A stretch of DNA of 64,000 bases from an uncultured Lachnospiraceae bacterium (GTDB taxonomy: Bacteria; Bacillota; Clostridia; Lachnospirales; Lachnospiraceae), in NCBI GenBank assembly GCA_946631295.1, contig CAMOZY010000005.1, positions 1 through 64,000 of the forward strand. Reading direction: 5' to 3'. This document shows, one piece after another, positions 28,936 to 39,480 of this stretch. Each line of letters opens with the position of its first letter. Position 1 is the stretch's first letter. Under the pieces are notes generated by a model, which was not told where the DNA came from, made no database searches, and saw nothing but the letters and a program-made list of their open reading frames with translations. The translations under genes were made by a program, and so were the position numbers.

Positions 28936-30551
28936 TGAATATCTTTAAAAAGAATAATAAGCTCCTAACCGTAATGACGGCAGTTATCATGACTGCCGCC
29001 CTTTCTGCATGTTCACTTCAGATGAACAGGCTTAATGATGAAAAGCCTCTTTATTCGTCCGATGACAGCTACAGAACAGTATACGAGATTTTTGTATACT
29101 CCTTCTGCGATTCAGATGGTGATGGTATCGGTGATCTGCAGGGCGTGATCAGCAGGCTTGATTATATTGAAGATCTCGGTTTTGATGCGATATGGCTGAG
29201 CCCGATATGTCCTTCACCCACATATCATAAATATGATGTCACTGATTATAAGGCTGTTGATCCTGAGTATGGTGATCTTTCGGACTATGAAGCTCTTATA
29301 GCGGAATGTCATGCAAGAAATATACGCGTGTACAACGATACGGTCATGAACCATTCATCATCCGAACACCCCTGGTTTAAGGAGGCGTGCGACTATCTGA
29401 GATCCCTTGCTCCCGGTGAAGAACCTGATGCATCTGCATGCAGGTATCTGGAATATTACAATTTTACCGATAAGGAGTCCGGAGGATACAGCAGAGTCCT
29501 TGGAACTGATTGGTTCTATGAGGCGAGATTCTGGAGCGGAATGCCGGATCTTAATCTTGATTCTCCTCTTGTAAGGGCAGAATTCAGGGATATTGCCGCA
29601 TTCTGGCTTGATGAAGGATGTGACGGTTTCAGAATGGATGCAGTAACCTCATACTATACAGGTGATAAGAACATGAGCATCGAGGCGCTCGGAAGATTTG
29701 TCAGCGACGTTAAGGAACTTGATCCTGATGCTTACATAGTATGTGAGGGCTGGTCTTCACAGGCGGATTATTCGGAATATTATGCAAGCGGCGCTGACAG
29801 TATGTTTGATTTTGAGTTTGCGGATTCCGACGGTATCATCGCAAATACCCTCAGAGGTTCATGTACTGCTGAAAGATATGTCTCTACCCAGCTTGCAGAA
29901 CAGGGATTATATGCTTCTTTTAATCCGGACTATATCAACGCTCCCTTTTATACCAATCATGATATGGGACGCAGTGCCGGATATTATGCAGGAGAATATG
30001 CAGACGCAAGAGTCAAGATGGCAGGAGCACTCAACCTTCTGATGAGTGGCACCGCATATGTGTATTACGGTGAGGAACTCGGTATGAAGGGCTCCGGTAA
30101 GGATGAGAATAAAAGAGCTCCCATGCAGTGGTCTTCGGATCCGGATGCAACAGGTATGTGCAGCGGTCCTGCCGGCATGGATAATATCTCTATGAAATAC
30201 GGATCATATGAAGATCAGGTGAAGGATGAGAATTCGGTATATAATTACTACAGGGAGGCAATCAGACTCAGAAGGATCTTCCCTGCGATAGCAAGAGGGG
30301 ACATTGCAGCGATACTGCATTCCGATGCGGGATGTGCGGTATATATCAAGGTGGCAGAGGGCTGTGATCCTGTGATGATCGCAATCAATACATCCTCTGA
30401 AGAGGTGACTGTGAAAATTCCGGAAATGTATTGCGATTATTCACTTCTTGCTGGAACGCTTAATACATCATCCGACAAGATCACCTACAGATCCGGGACA
30501 CTGACACTTCCTGCATATGACGTTGCTGTCATTACAAAAGATCAGAAGTGA
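28932..30551 (+). CDS. alpha-amylase-family (GH13) lipoprotein
   Basis: Lipobox AALSACS; YEIFVYSFCDSDGDGIGDLQGVISRLDYIEDLGFDAIWLSPI; DGFRMDAVT; NHDMGR. Confidence 0.92.
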   Translation: MMNIFKKNNKLLTVMTAVIMTAALSACSLQMNRLNDEKPLYSSDDSYRTVYEIFVYSFCDSDGDGIGDLQGVISRLDYIEDLGFDAIWLSPICPSPTYHKYDVTDYKAVDPEYGDLSDYEALIAECHARNIRVYNDTVMNHSSSEHPWFKEACDYLRSLAPGEEPDASACRYLEYYNFTDKESGGYSRVLGTDWFYEARFWSGMPDLNLDSPLVRAEFRDIAAFWLDEGCDGFRMDAVTSYYTGDKNMSIEALGRFVSDVKELDPDAYIVCEGWSSQADYSEYYASGADSMFDFEFADSDGIIANTLRGSCTAERYVSTQLAEQGLYASFNPDYINAPFYTNHDMGRSAGYYAGEYADARVKMAGALNLLMSGTAYVYYGEELGMKGSGKDENKRAPMQWSSDPDATGMCSGPAGMDNISMKYGSYEDQVKDENSVYNYYREAIRLRRIFPAIARGDIAAILHSDAGCAVYIKVAEGCDPVMIAINTSSEEVTVKIPEMYCDYSLLAGTLNTSSDKITYRSGTLTLPAYDVAVITKDQK

Positions 30552-30587
30552 TATGAACTTTTTCTTATAAGGGAGAATGAAACAGAC

Positions 30588-31571
30588 ATGAAAATTTTTG
30601 CTTTTTCGTTAAGACCGTATGATGAGCAGGGATATTTTGAAGATATCTGCTCACGTATGGGAATTGAGTATGGCTTTACAAGTGAATATCCTTCGCTTGA
30701 TAATGCACACCTTGCGAAAGGCTATGATGCTCTTAGCATACTGACAAACACCATGGATCCGGCACTTCTTGACAGATTCAAAGAGCTGGGTATCAGATTT
30801 ATCTCGACACGAACCATCGGTTATGACCACATTGATAATGCCTATGCTCACAGCATCGGTATAAGGACAGCTTCGATATCATACGATCCTACAGGAGTGG
30901 CTGATTATTCGATCATGATGATGCTCATGGGACTTCGTAAGATCATGCCCATCATCGAAAGAGGCAATATCCAGGATTATTCACTTAAGGGAAAGCTCGG
31001 AAGACATATTCAGGACTGTACTGTAGGTATCATCGGAACCGGCAGGATCGGAACCAAAGTGATAGAGCATTTATCCGGATTTGGCTGTAAGATGCTCTGC
31101 TACGACATAAAGCAAAATGATGCCGCAGCAAAGTTTGCAACATATACCGATCTTGAAACCATCTATAGGACATGCGATATCATATCCCTTCACGTTCCCG
31201 GACTTGAGGATAATTACCATATGATCGGAGAAGACCAGATTGCTCTCATGAAGGACGGAGTAATGATCATTAACTGCGCAAGGGGAATGCTCATCGATAC
31301 CGGTGCAATGATCAAGGGACTCGAATCCGGCAAAATAGGCTTCGCAGGACTCGACACCATCGAAAACGAAGCAGGCCTTTACTACCTCGACAGAAAAGGT
31401 GACGTCCTCGACAATCACGACATGGCTGTCCTCAAATCCTTCCCCAACGTTCTCCTCACCTCCCACATGGCCTTTTACACAGATGTCGCCGTCCGTGAGA
31501 TGGTCGAACACTGCGTCGAAGGCATCCTTCAGATGGAAGCAGGAGAAGCTAATCCGTTTGAGATAAAGTAG
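30588..31571 (+). CDS. D-isomer specific 2-hydroxyacid dehydrogenase (D-LDH/VanH-like)
   Basis: 327 aa; TRTIGYDHIDNAYA, VGIIGTGRIGTKVIEHL, INCARGMLIDTGAM. Confidence 0.92.
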   Translation: MKIFAFSLRPYDEQGYFEDICSRMGIEYGFTSEYPSLDNAHLAKGYDALSILTNTMDPALLDRFKELGIRFISTRTIGYDHIDNAYAHSIGIRTASISYDPTGVADYSIMMMLMGLRKIMPIIERGNIQDYSLKGKLGRHIQDCTVGIIGTGRIGTKVIEHLSGFGCKMLCYDIKQNDAAAKFATYTDLETIYRTCDIISLHVPGLEDNYHMIGEDQIALMKDGVMIINCARGMLIDTGAMIKGLESGKIGFAGLDTIENEAGLYYLDRKGDVLDNHDMAVLKSFPNVLLTSHMAFYTDVAVREMVEHCVEGILQMEAGEANPFEIK

Positions 31572-31579
31572 AATTAACA

Positions 31580-31785
31580 GGACTGCGATATGATAGTTAC
31601 ATAAGCGAACCTTGTGAACCCCGTCGGCACTTAGCGAATGCAAACGAAGTGAAGCATGAGCTTAGTACCGTTACGGGGTGAACCAGAGCCGAAAGGCGAG
31701 TGCTGGGCCTGCAAGTACATCCATGTACTTGCGGACAGGCCTTTGATACATCGTGTATCGCGTTGAAACTATCATGGCGCAGTCC
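31580..31785. ncRNA. candidate structured RNA / mobile RNA-like element (unidentified)
   Basis: 19-bp imperfect terminal inverted pair (GGACTGCGATATGATAGTT / AACTATCATGGCGCAGTCC) enclosing at least four internal hairpins including a GCC-GAAA-GGC tetraloop and a GCAAGTACAT-CC-ATGTACTTGC stem. Confidence 0.6.
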
Positions 31786-31795
31786 GTAAATATTC

Positions 31796-33376
31796 ATGGA
31801 AAATTCAAATTCGGATAAACGAATATATTCAGACGATGGTCCGGGACGCCGGACCTTTATTGCCATTGACCTCAAATCCTTCTACGCCTCTGTCGAATGC
31901 ATGGAAAGAGGCCTTGATCCTCTTAAGACCAATCTCGTTGTCGCTGACCCTTCCCGTACGGAAAAAACCATATGCCTTGCCGTTTCACCTTCACTTAAGT
32001 CCTATGGCATCCCCGGCCGTGCGCGCCTTTTTGAGGTGGTGCAGAGAGTCAGGGAAGTAAACGCGGCAAGGAAGCGTGCTATAGGTGGGAAGTCTTTTAC
32101 GGGAAGTTCCTCCTTTGATCCGGATATAAAAAAGGACCCGTTTCTTGAACTCGGTTATGTCATAGCTCCTCCCAGAATGCGCCACTACATGGAATACAGC
32201 TCCAGGATAGTAAGCATATATCTCAGATATGTTGCCCCCGAGGATATGCATGTCTATTCGATCGATGAGGTTTTCATGGATGTAACACATTACCTCGGAA
32301 CATATAAAATGACCGCTCACGAACTTGCCATGAAGATGATCCGGGAAATACGTACCGAAACGGGCATTACAGCCACTGCCGGTATAGGTACCAATCTTTT
32401 CCTGTGCAAGGTGGCTATGGACATAGTTGCAAAGCATATACCCGCGGACAAGGACGGAGTGAGGATTGCGGAACTTGATGAAAGATCCTTCAGAGAGCAG
32501 CTCTGGGATCATAAACCGCTTACAGACTTCTGGCGCATAGGAAGGGGCACTGCCCGCAAGCTTGAAAAAAACGGAATGTACACTCTCGGAGATGTTGCGA
32601 GATGTTCGGTCGGAAGCAGAACCTCCCACTACAACGAGGATCTTCTCTATAAGCTTTTTGGCGTAAATGCAGAACTGATAATAGATCATGCATGGGGATA
32701 TGAGCCCTGCGAGATTTCGGATATAAAAGGCTATGTTCCCAAGGCTACCTCCATCTCAAGCGGGCAGGTACTTAAAACTCCTTATTCTGCAGAAAGCGGT
32801 ATTCTCATCATCAAGGAGATGGCCGAACAGCTTTCACTCGATCTGGTAAAAAAGGGACTTGTTACCGACCAGATAGTACTTTATGTCGGTTATGATGTGG
32901 AAAATGTTCTCGATAAGGACAGGATGAAGAATTATAACGGGGAGGTCATAAAGGATTATTACGGACGTCTTGTTCCCGCACCTGCCGGAGGAAGCATGAA
33001 CCTCGGACACTACACCTCTTCCACAAGGGCTATGGTGAATGCTGCGGCACAGCTTTATGAGCAGATCATCGACATGAACCTTCTCATCAGAAGAGTCAAT
33101 ATCGTGGCAAATCATACTCTCACGGAAGAAGAGGGGGCTTCGGAGGACAGAAAAGAGACCGAGTATGTCCAGCTTGATCTTTTCACGGATTACGAAGCTC
33201 TCGAAAAAGAAAGAGAAGCCGCTCTGACGAGCGAAAAAAAAGACAGGGCTCTTCAGGAGGCGGTTCTTAATATTCAGCAAAAATATGGAAAAAATGCTAT
33301 ACTTAAGGGCATGAATCTCGAGGAAGGCGCAATGACTGCCGAAAGAAACGGTCAGGTGGGAGGTCATAAGGCATGA
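31796..33376 (+). CDS. Y-family DNA polymerase (UmuC/DinB-like)
   Basis: FIAIDLKSFYASVECMERGLDPLKTNLVVADPSRTEKTICLAVSPSLKSYGIPGRARLFEV; YSIDEVFMDVT. Confidence 0.95.
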   Translation: MENSNSDKRIYSDDGPGRRTFIAIDLKSFYASVECMERGLDPLKTNLVVADPSRTEKTICLAVSPSLKSYGIPGRARLFEVVQRVREVNAARKRAIGGKSFTGSSSFDPDIKKDPFLELGYVIAPPRMRHYMEYSSRIVSIYLRYVAPEDMHVYSIDEVFMDVTHYLGTYKMTAHELAMKMIREIRTETGITATAGIGTNLFLCKVAMDIVAKHIPADKDGVRIAELDERSFREQLWDHKPLTDFWRIGRGTARKLEKNGMYTLGDVARCSVGSRTSHYNEDLLYKLFGVNAELIIDHAWGYEPCEISDIKGYVPKATSISSGQVLKTPYSAESGILIIKEMAEQLSLDLVKKGLVTDQIVLYVGYDVENVLDKDRMKNYNGEVIKDYYGRLVPAPAGGSMNLGHYTSSTRAMVNAAAQLYEQIIDMNLLIRRVNIVANHTLTEEEGASEDRKETEYVQLDLFTDYEALEKEREAALTSEKKDRALQEAVLNIQQKYGKNAILKGMNLEEGAMTAERNGQVGGHKA

Positions 33377-33582
33377 GCTCAAAATATGACGACATAATTG
33401 ATCTTCCCGTACATGAACCGGACCCTTCAAGGCATCCCAGGATGCCAAGGGAGGCTAGAGCCGCACAGTTTGGCGCTTTTGCAGCTCTTACAGGCTATTC
33501 CGAGATTGTGGAAGAAACTCAGGACTTTGTTTACAACCGTGTCATGAATGAAACGGAATTCGAAGATATAGAAGATATCTGA
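33373..33582 (+). CDS. small YolD-like partner of Y-family polymerase
   Basis: 69 aa; MSSKYDDIIDLPVHEPDPSRHPRMPREARAAQFGAFAALTGYSEIVEET; overlaps polymerase stop. Confidence 0.8.
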   Translation: MSSKYDDIIDLPVHEPDPSRHPRMPREARAAQFGAFAALTGYSEIVEETQDFVYNRVMNETEFEDIEDI

Positions 33583-33601
33583 CTTAAGGAGATATGAAAA
33601 A

Positions 33602-36040
33602 ATGGCAGCACCAAGAGGAAGACAGACACATGTTACCGGAGGAGGAAAGGGCGTACAGAGAAGAGGCTCAGGGCTTGGAACCGGTCCTGTAGGATCCGGA
33701 AGCTTTGGAGGAAGAAAGCCTTCATCAGGAGGCGGGAGCAGCTTCAGACCATCACTCAATCAGCCTCACTATTCGTCCGGAAATGGATATCCTTCCGGAA
33801 CTCCGCGCAGATCAGGCGGTGGTGGCGGCCTTCTCAGGATTGTCATTATTGTCGTGATACTTATCATATTTGCCGGCGGAGGACTTTCGGGACTCTTCGG
33901 ATCTTCGGGTTCTTCATCCGGAGGCGGATCTTTCCCTTCGCTTGGAAACGTTGCATCGCTTCTCGGAGGGGATTCTTCATCATATTTAGCGGGTGTTTCT
34001 TCAACTTCCGCGTCATGGGGAGCTGACAAGAATGTCGGGGTTTTAGACCGTTCAGTATCACCCGAAGCAAGGGACAGATATACTACGATCCTCGGCGATG
34101 GCAAGGATGTTGTTACCATCATGGTCTATATGTGCGGAACGGATCTTGAATCTAAATCCGGCATGGCAACAAACGACCTTATGGAGATGGCAGCGGCAAG
34201 CCTTTCCTCGAATGTAAATCTGATAGTCTATACCGGCGGATGCAGGGAATGGAAGAACAGTACCATTTCTTCATCGGTCAATCAGATCTACAGAGTTCTC
34301 GGAGACGGAGAGCTCGAATGCCTTGAGAGCGATATGGGAACGCCCTCAATGACAGATCCCGAGACACTTACCGGTTTTATCAAGTATGCTCATAACAGTT
34401 TTCCTGCAAACAGGAATATCCTTATTTTCTGGGATCATGGCGGCGGTTCTGTTTCAGGATACGGCTATGATGAAAAGAATCCGAAGTCAGGTTCGATGGA
34501 TCTTGCAGAGATAAGAAGTGCACTTAAGAACGCAGGCATTAAGTATGATTTTATCGGATTTGATGCTTGTCTCATGGGTACGGTTGAAACCGATCTTATG
34601 GCTGCTGAATTTGCCGATTATCTGATAGGCTCCGAGGAAACAGAGCCCGGAATAGGCTGGTATTATACCAACTGGCTTACATCTCTTTCGAAGAATACTT
34701 CAATGGAGACCATCGATCTTGGTAAGATCATAATCGATGATTTCATTGATACATGTGCAGCAAAATGTGCAGGACAGAAGACGACCCTGTCCCTTGTGGA
34801 TCTTGCAGAACTTCAGGAAACCATAGGTGATGATTTCAGGGAATTCTGCACCAGTACCCAGTCGCTTATCACTGGCGGTGAATATCAGACTGTTTCGAAT
34901 GCAAGAACAGGATCCAGGGAATTTGCGACAAGTTCCAGGATCGATCAGATAGATCTTGTCAATTTTGCGCAGCAGCTCGGAACCGATGAGGGAAGCGCTC
35001 TTGCGGGGACAATACTCTCTGCGGTGAAATATAACCGTACTTCCCAGACAATGACCAATGCATACGGTGTCTCGATATACTTCCCGTATAACAGCAAGTC
35101 TGCGAAGGTTAACCAGGCAATCGATACATATGAACAGATAGGTCTTGATGATGAATATTCGGACTGCATAAGGGAATTTGCAAGTCTTGAAGTGTCCGGA
35201 CAGAGCATTATGGGGTCACAGGTTCAGAGCCCTCTGTCTCTCCTTTCCGGAGATTCGGCTTCCACCGCATATGATGCGCTTTCATCACTTACTTCTTCAT
35301 CTGGAATGTCCGATATGCTCTCTCTGCTTTCATCACTGTCATCCGGTCTTTCTTCGGGAAGAGTCATGACGGATCAGCAGACAGCAGATTACATCTCGGA
35401 TAATCATTTTGATGCATCGGTCCTTTCCTGGAAAAAAGAGAAAGATGAATACTTTATCTCCATTTCGGATGAGCAGTGGCAGCTTTTGAACTGCGTGGAT
35501 CTTGCCATGTATTATGACGACGGAAGCGGATACGTGGATCTTGGTCTTGATAATATCTTCAACATTGACGGTAAGGGCAACCTAATTGCAAAGGTTGACG
35601 GCACATGGCTTTCCATAGAAGGACAGCCCGTTGCATATTATCACACCGACACCGTGGATGACGGTAAGAATTATACGATCACCGGTTACGTGCCCGCATA
35701 TCTGAATGATGTTCTCGTTAAGCTTGAGCTTGTTTTCGACAATGATTCTCCCTACGGTTATATCGCGGGAGCACGCCTTGACTATTCGGATACGGATAAT
35801 GAAACCGAGGCCAGAGGTCTTATTGAACTAAAGTCAGGCGACCGTATTGATTTTGTCTGTGATTACTATACCTATAACGGTGAGTATGAAGACAGCTATT
35901 ACCTCGGAGATACACTTGTTGTCTCTGATCCCGATAATATCGAGATAAGCAACACTTATGTGGGCGGGGACTACATCGCTCTTTACCGCCTGGTTGACAT
36001 ATATAACCAGGAATATTGGACTGAGGCGGTACCTCAGTGA
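33602..36040 (+). CDS. clostripain-related (C11) cysteine peptidase with Gly-rich N-terminus and TM
   Basis: MVYMCGTDLES, ILIFWDHGGGSVSGYGYDE, FIGFDACLMGTVE catalytic motifs. Confidence 0.9.
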   Translation: MAAPRGRQTHVTGGGKGVQRRGSGLGTGPVGSGSFGGRKPSSGGGSSFRPSLNQPHYSSGNGYPSGTPRRSGGGGGLLRIVIIVVILIIFAGGGLSGLFGSSGSSSGGGSFPSLGNVASLLGGDSSSYLAGVSSTSASWGADKNVGVLDRSVSPEARDRYTTILGDGKDVVTIMVYMCGTDLESKSGMATNDLMEMAAASLSSNVNLIVYTGGCREWKNSTISSSVNQIYRVLGDGELECLESDMGTPSMTDPETLTGFIKYAHNSFPANRNILIFWDHGGGSVSGYGYDEKNPKSGSMDLAEIRSALKNAGIKYDFIGFDACLMGTVETDLMAAEFADYLIGSEETEPGIGWYYTNWLTSLSKNTSMETIDLGKIIIDDFIDTCAAKCAGQKTTLSLVDLAELQETIGDDFREFCTSTQSLITGGEYQTVSNARTGSREFATSSRIDQIDLVNFAQQLGTDEGSALAGTILSAVKYNRTSQTMTNAYGVSIYFPYNSKSAKVNQAIDTYEQIGLDDEYSDCIREFASLEVSGQSIMGSQVQSPLSLLSGDSASTAYDALSSLTSSSGMSDMLSLLSSLSSGLSSGRVMTDQQTADYISDNHFDASVLSWKKEKDEYFISISDEQWQLLNCVDLAMYYDDGSGYVDLGLDNIFNIDGKGNLIAKVDGTWLSIEGQPVAYYHTDTVDDGKNYTITGYVPAYLNDVLVKLELVFDNDSPYGYIAGARLDYSDTDNETEARGLIELKSGDRIDFVCDYYTYNGEYEDSYYLGDTLVVSDPDNIEISNTYVGGDYIALYRLVDIYNQEYWTEAVPQ

Positions 36041-36089
36041 TATACTGTATCAGGGGTTGGTACGAATAACATTTCGGAGGTTATTGAAC

Positions 36090-36977
36090 GTGGCTGATTT
36101 TGTTTTGACCAGTTGTTCCACTACCGATCTTTCTCATGAATATTTTGAAAAGAGAAACATCGGAGTAAAATACTTTCACTTCGAGCTCGGTGGAACTGAT
36201 TATCTTGATGATATGGGAAAGAGTGTTCCGCCCAAGGAGCTGTTCGACAGAATGCTCGCAGGTGAAGATACCAAGACAAGCCAGATAACGATGGGAGAGT
36301 ATACTGAATTTTTCGAGCCCTATCTGGAGTCGGGAAAGGATATACTTCATATAGCATTCTCAAGCGGACTTTCGGGATCCTATAATTCGGCAAGGCTTGC
36401 AGCCGAGGAACTGTCTGCCAAATATCCTGACAGAAAGCTTTACGTGATCGATTCACTTGCCGCATCAACCGGACACGGACTTGTACTGGACAAGGCAGCT
36501 GATCTTAGAGATGAAGGTAAGAGCATCGATGAGATCCGTGACTGGATAGAAGCTAACAAGAACAGAGCACAGCACTGGTTTTTCTCAAGTGACCTTACAT
36601 TTTTCATAAGAGGCGGAAGAGTCAGCAAGACCGCAGGTGCAATAGGTACGGTCCTTGGTATCTGCCCGCTTCTCAATGTAAATGACGAAGGCAAGCTCAT
36701 TGCAAGAGAAAAAGTCAGAGGAAAAAAACGCGTAATAAAGCGCATAGTAGAAGTGATGGAGGAACATGCCGAGAACGGGCTTGATTACTCCGGAAAAGTT
36801 TTCATAAGCAATTCCGACTGCTATGAGGATGCAAGAGCGGTTGCGGATCTTATCGAAGAAAAATTCACTAAGATGAACGGCAAGGTAGAGATCTATTCGA
36901 TCGGTGCAACTATCGGAAGTCATACGGGCCCCGGAACTGTGGCACTCTTTTTCTGGGGGGACGAAAGAACCAGATAA
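36090..36977 (+). CDS. DegV family fatty-acid-binding protein (GTG start)
   Basis: ADFVLTSCSTTDLSHEY...KTSQITMGEYTEFFEPYLESGKDILHIAFSSGLSGSYNSA; CGGAGG SD before GTG at 36090. Confidence 0.93.
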   Translation: MADFVLTSCSTTDLSHEYFEKRNIGVKYFHFELGGTDYLDDMGKSVPPKELFDRMLAGEDTKTSQITMGEYTEFFEPYLESGKDILHIAFSSGLSGSYNSARLAAEELSAKYPDRKLYVIDSLAASTGHGLVLDKAADLRDEGKSIDEIRDWIEANKNRAQHWFFSSDLTFFIRGGRVSKTAGAIGTVLGICPLLNVNDEGKLIAREKVRGKKRVIKRIVEVMEEHAENGLDYSGKVFISNSDCYEDARAVADLIEEKFTKMNGKVEIYSIGATIGSHTGPGTVALFFWGDERTR

Positions 36978-36993
36978 TTTCGGAGATTTTCGG

Positions 36994-37641
36994 GTGAAGA
37001 GCGAAACACTTTCATTGAAGAAAATCTATACCGCAGGATCCCAGATGTGGTTTTCCAAGGACTCTCATCTGGACAGACAACTCCGCGGGTACGGATGCGG
37101 AGTTGTTGCATTGCATGATCTTAAGGTTTACAGGGGTTATGCGGATCCTTCCAAAACAAGAAAAGAATACAAGGAGCATATCCGCAGACTGGAAAAGGGA
37201 GGGATCTTCGTTTTCCCGAATCTGGGTATTGCTCCTTATTATTATCCCCTGATGTGTAATTTATATCTGTTAAGACATCACATTCCGCTAAGGCTCGGAT
37301 GGGGACATACCGCAGCTTCGGAACTCAGGTGTAATGCATATCATATCAGGGAGTGCCTGAAAAAGGACATGCCTGTCATATTTGCCGCAGGACCTACATA
37401 TCCCTTTCTCTTTAAAAAGAAAAATGTTCCGCTCTATACAAGGGATCGTAAGAAGGCGGGCGGAAGCGTAAAGGGACATTATATGACGGTTCTCGGCCTG
37501 GCGGATCATGAAGGTGAGATATGGCTTGAGATAGCATCGTGGGGAGAACAGTACAGCATAAAGCTTAAAGATCTTGCACGGTATTCAAAATATACTTTTC
37601 CGTTTACTACCAGATTTTACAGCCCTTACATAAAGAAATGA
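36994..37641 (+). CDS. C39-like papain-fold protein (GTG start)
   Basis: YGCGVVALHDLKVYRG and GGSVKGHYMTVLGLADHEGEIWLEIASWGEQYSI Cys/His motifs. Confidence 0.6.
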   Translation: MKSETLSLKKIYTAGSQMWFSKDSHLDRQLRGYGCGVVALHDLKVYRGYADPSKTRKEYKEHIRRLEKGGIFVFPNLGIAPYYYPLMCNLYLLRHHIPLRLGWGHTAASELRCNAYHIRECLKKDMPVIFAAGPTYPFLFKKKNVPLYTRDRKKAGGSVKGHYMTVLGLADHEGEIWLEIASWGEQYSIKLKDLARYSKYTFPFTTRFYSPYIKK

Positions 37642-37680
37642 TCATTTGATAAGATGTTGCGATAACAGTTTTTTGACGAG

Positions 37681-39042
37681 GTGAAGCGTATGGGACAAAA
37701 CAGACCAGACAAAGCCGGTTTTACAAATTCTCTTGTAACAAAACTGTCCTTGGCGATAGGAGTTGCATTTGTGATCTTCGGGATCATACTTTCCGCCATT
37801 GCGATAAACACTGCCGGAAAGGCAATGTCGTATCTTACTCAGGATGCTTCTGCGGTAAAGGCTGCAATTTCCGAGATGCAGTCCAGGCTCGTACTGACCG
37901 CAGTGCTGCTTCTGATATTTTTTGCCTGCGTATTTTACGGGATCATCACATTTTTGCTGAGACCCATCTCATCACTTATAGAGATCATCTACCAGACTTC
38001 CGATCTTGACTTAAGACATAATCCCAAGTCGGGAGCCCTCTGCTCGAGAAAGGATGAATTCGGACTGATAGCAAATGCGATACGCACAATGAGAGCAAGC
38101 CTGAGGGAGATAGTAGACGGCATTCATTCGGCTGCAAAGGAGATCGATGCCAAGGCAAAGGACCTTGACAGCACCGCAGACATCGTTAACGGAATGTGTA
38201 CCGATAACTCTGCAACCACACAGCAGCTTGCTTCCTCAATGCAGGAATGTGCTGTATCTGCAGGGAATATAAATACTGATATCGGTAATATACAGAATTC
38301 GATGCATCAGATAGAGATGCAGACAAACGACGGATCCACCGTTTCAGATGAGATCATGGACCGTGCGACGGATCTTAAGCTCACAACCGAAAAGGCTTCA
38401 GCATCCACCAGAAGTATATACGAAAATGTTAAATCAAGATCTGACAAGGCTATAAATGATTCCAAGGCTGTTGAGAAGATAAATGAACTGACAGATACCA
38501 TTATGTCGATATCCTCGCAGACATCTCTTCTTGCACTTAATGCTTCAATCGAAGCTGCAAGGGCAGGTGAAGCCGGAAGAGGATTTGCGGTAGTCGCAAC
38601 AGAGATAGGAAATCTCGCAAACCAGACATCCACTGCGGTTGCTGATATAGACGGTATTGTTAAGGATGTTAATTCTGCTGTTTACCAGATGCAGTCATGT
38701 CTTGAAGAGATGGGAACATTCCTCGAGGAAACAGTTCTCAAGGATTATGCCGGTTTCCAGAAGGTCGGTGTCCAGTATCAGGATGATGCGGATATTTTCA
38801 AGGACAGTATGGCAAGTATCAAGAACAGCGTTGATGAACTGACCGAGTTCATAGCAAATATCGTAGACGCCATCGGTTCTATTAATAACACCATAGGAGA
38901 AGCTTCGGACGGAGTCTCTGATATTGCCGGCAAGACTACAGACATTGTTCAGGGAATGAGTGAGACTGAACGTATGGTTTCCGAGTGCAGCCGTCTTGCT
39001 GAAAGGCTGGAAGAACTTGTCGGAAGGTTCATTGTAAGATAG
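37681..39042 (+). CDS. methyl-accepting chemotaxis protein, short periplasmic loop
   Basis: Two TMs, HAMP-like linker, signalling hairpin [37 protein letters not shown]. Confidence 0.95.
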   Translation: MKRMGQNRPDKAGFTNSLVTKLSLAIGVAFVIFGIILSAIAINTAGKAMSYLTQDASAVKAAISEMQSRLVLTAVLLLIFFACVFYGIITFLLRPISSLIEIIYQTSDLDLRHNPKSGALCSRKDEFGLIANAIRTMRASLREIVDGIHSAAKEIDAKAKDLDSTADIVNGMCTDNSATTQQLASSMQECAVSAGNINTDIGNIQNSMHQIEMQTNDGSTVSDEIMDRATDLKLTTEKASASTRSIYENVKSRSDKAINDSKAVEKINELTDTIMSISSQTSLLALNASIEAARAGEAGRGFAVVATEIGNLANQTSTAVADIDGIVKDVNSAVYQMQSCLEEMGTFLEETVLKDYAGFQKVGVQYQDDADIFKDSMASIKNSVDELTEFIANIVDAIGSINNTIGEASDGVSDIAGKTTDIVQGMSETERMVSECSRLAERLEELVGRFIVR

Positions 39043-39097
39043 GTTTTACTCCCTTTATATTCTTGTCTTTTTGCGGGAAATGCACTAAAGTAAATAC

Positions 39098-39436
39098 ATG
39101 AAGATATCACCTGTTTCCGCTTATGGCGGTTCACAAGTATATATTAATCCGATGCGCTACTCAGTGAATAATACGTCAGGTTTTTCCGACGGTTTTACCG
39201 AAAGCGTAAAACGGAATGCCGGCAGGGATTCGATAGGTGCGGCTAAGCCTGTTGTCTATCCGGATCATCAGGTAATGAGCAGCGGTCCTAAGAAGGGCTC
39301 TAAGGAAGCAAGACAGATAGAAGATGCCTTCAACCGCATTGCAAGTGATCATTACGGAGAAACGGTGTTCTACGGTTCCGGCGGCGAGGGCTACGGATAC
39401 GAAGCTACGGGCCGGGTATTTGATATGTTTGTTTAA
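39098..39436 (+). CDS. hypothetical protein
   Basis: 112 aa ORF between MCP and VWA genes, followed by stem/T-run. Confidence 0.5.
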   Translation: MKISPVSAYGGSQVYINPMRYSVNNTSGFSDGFTESVKRNAGRDSIGAAKPVVYPDHQVMSSGPKKGSKEARQIEDAFNRIASDHYGETVFYGSGGEGYGYEATGRVFDMFV

Positions 39437-39480
39437 CGTGAAAGGAACGCCTGATAACGGCGCTCCTTTTTTCTTTTATC

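Noticed and set aside
30588-31571. VanH-like dehydrogenase as part of a vancomycin-resistance cluster
   Set aside because: No VanA/VanB ligase, VanX or VanRS-like gene adjacent; most likely an ordinary D-lactate dehydrogenase
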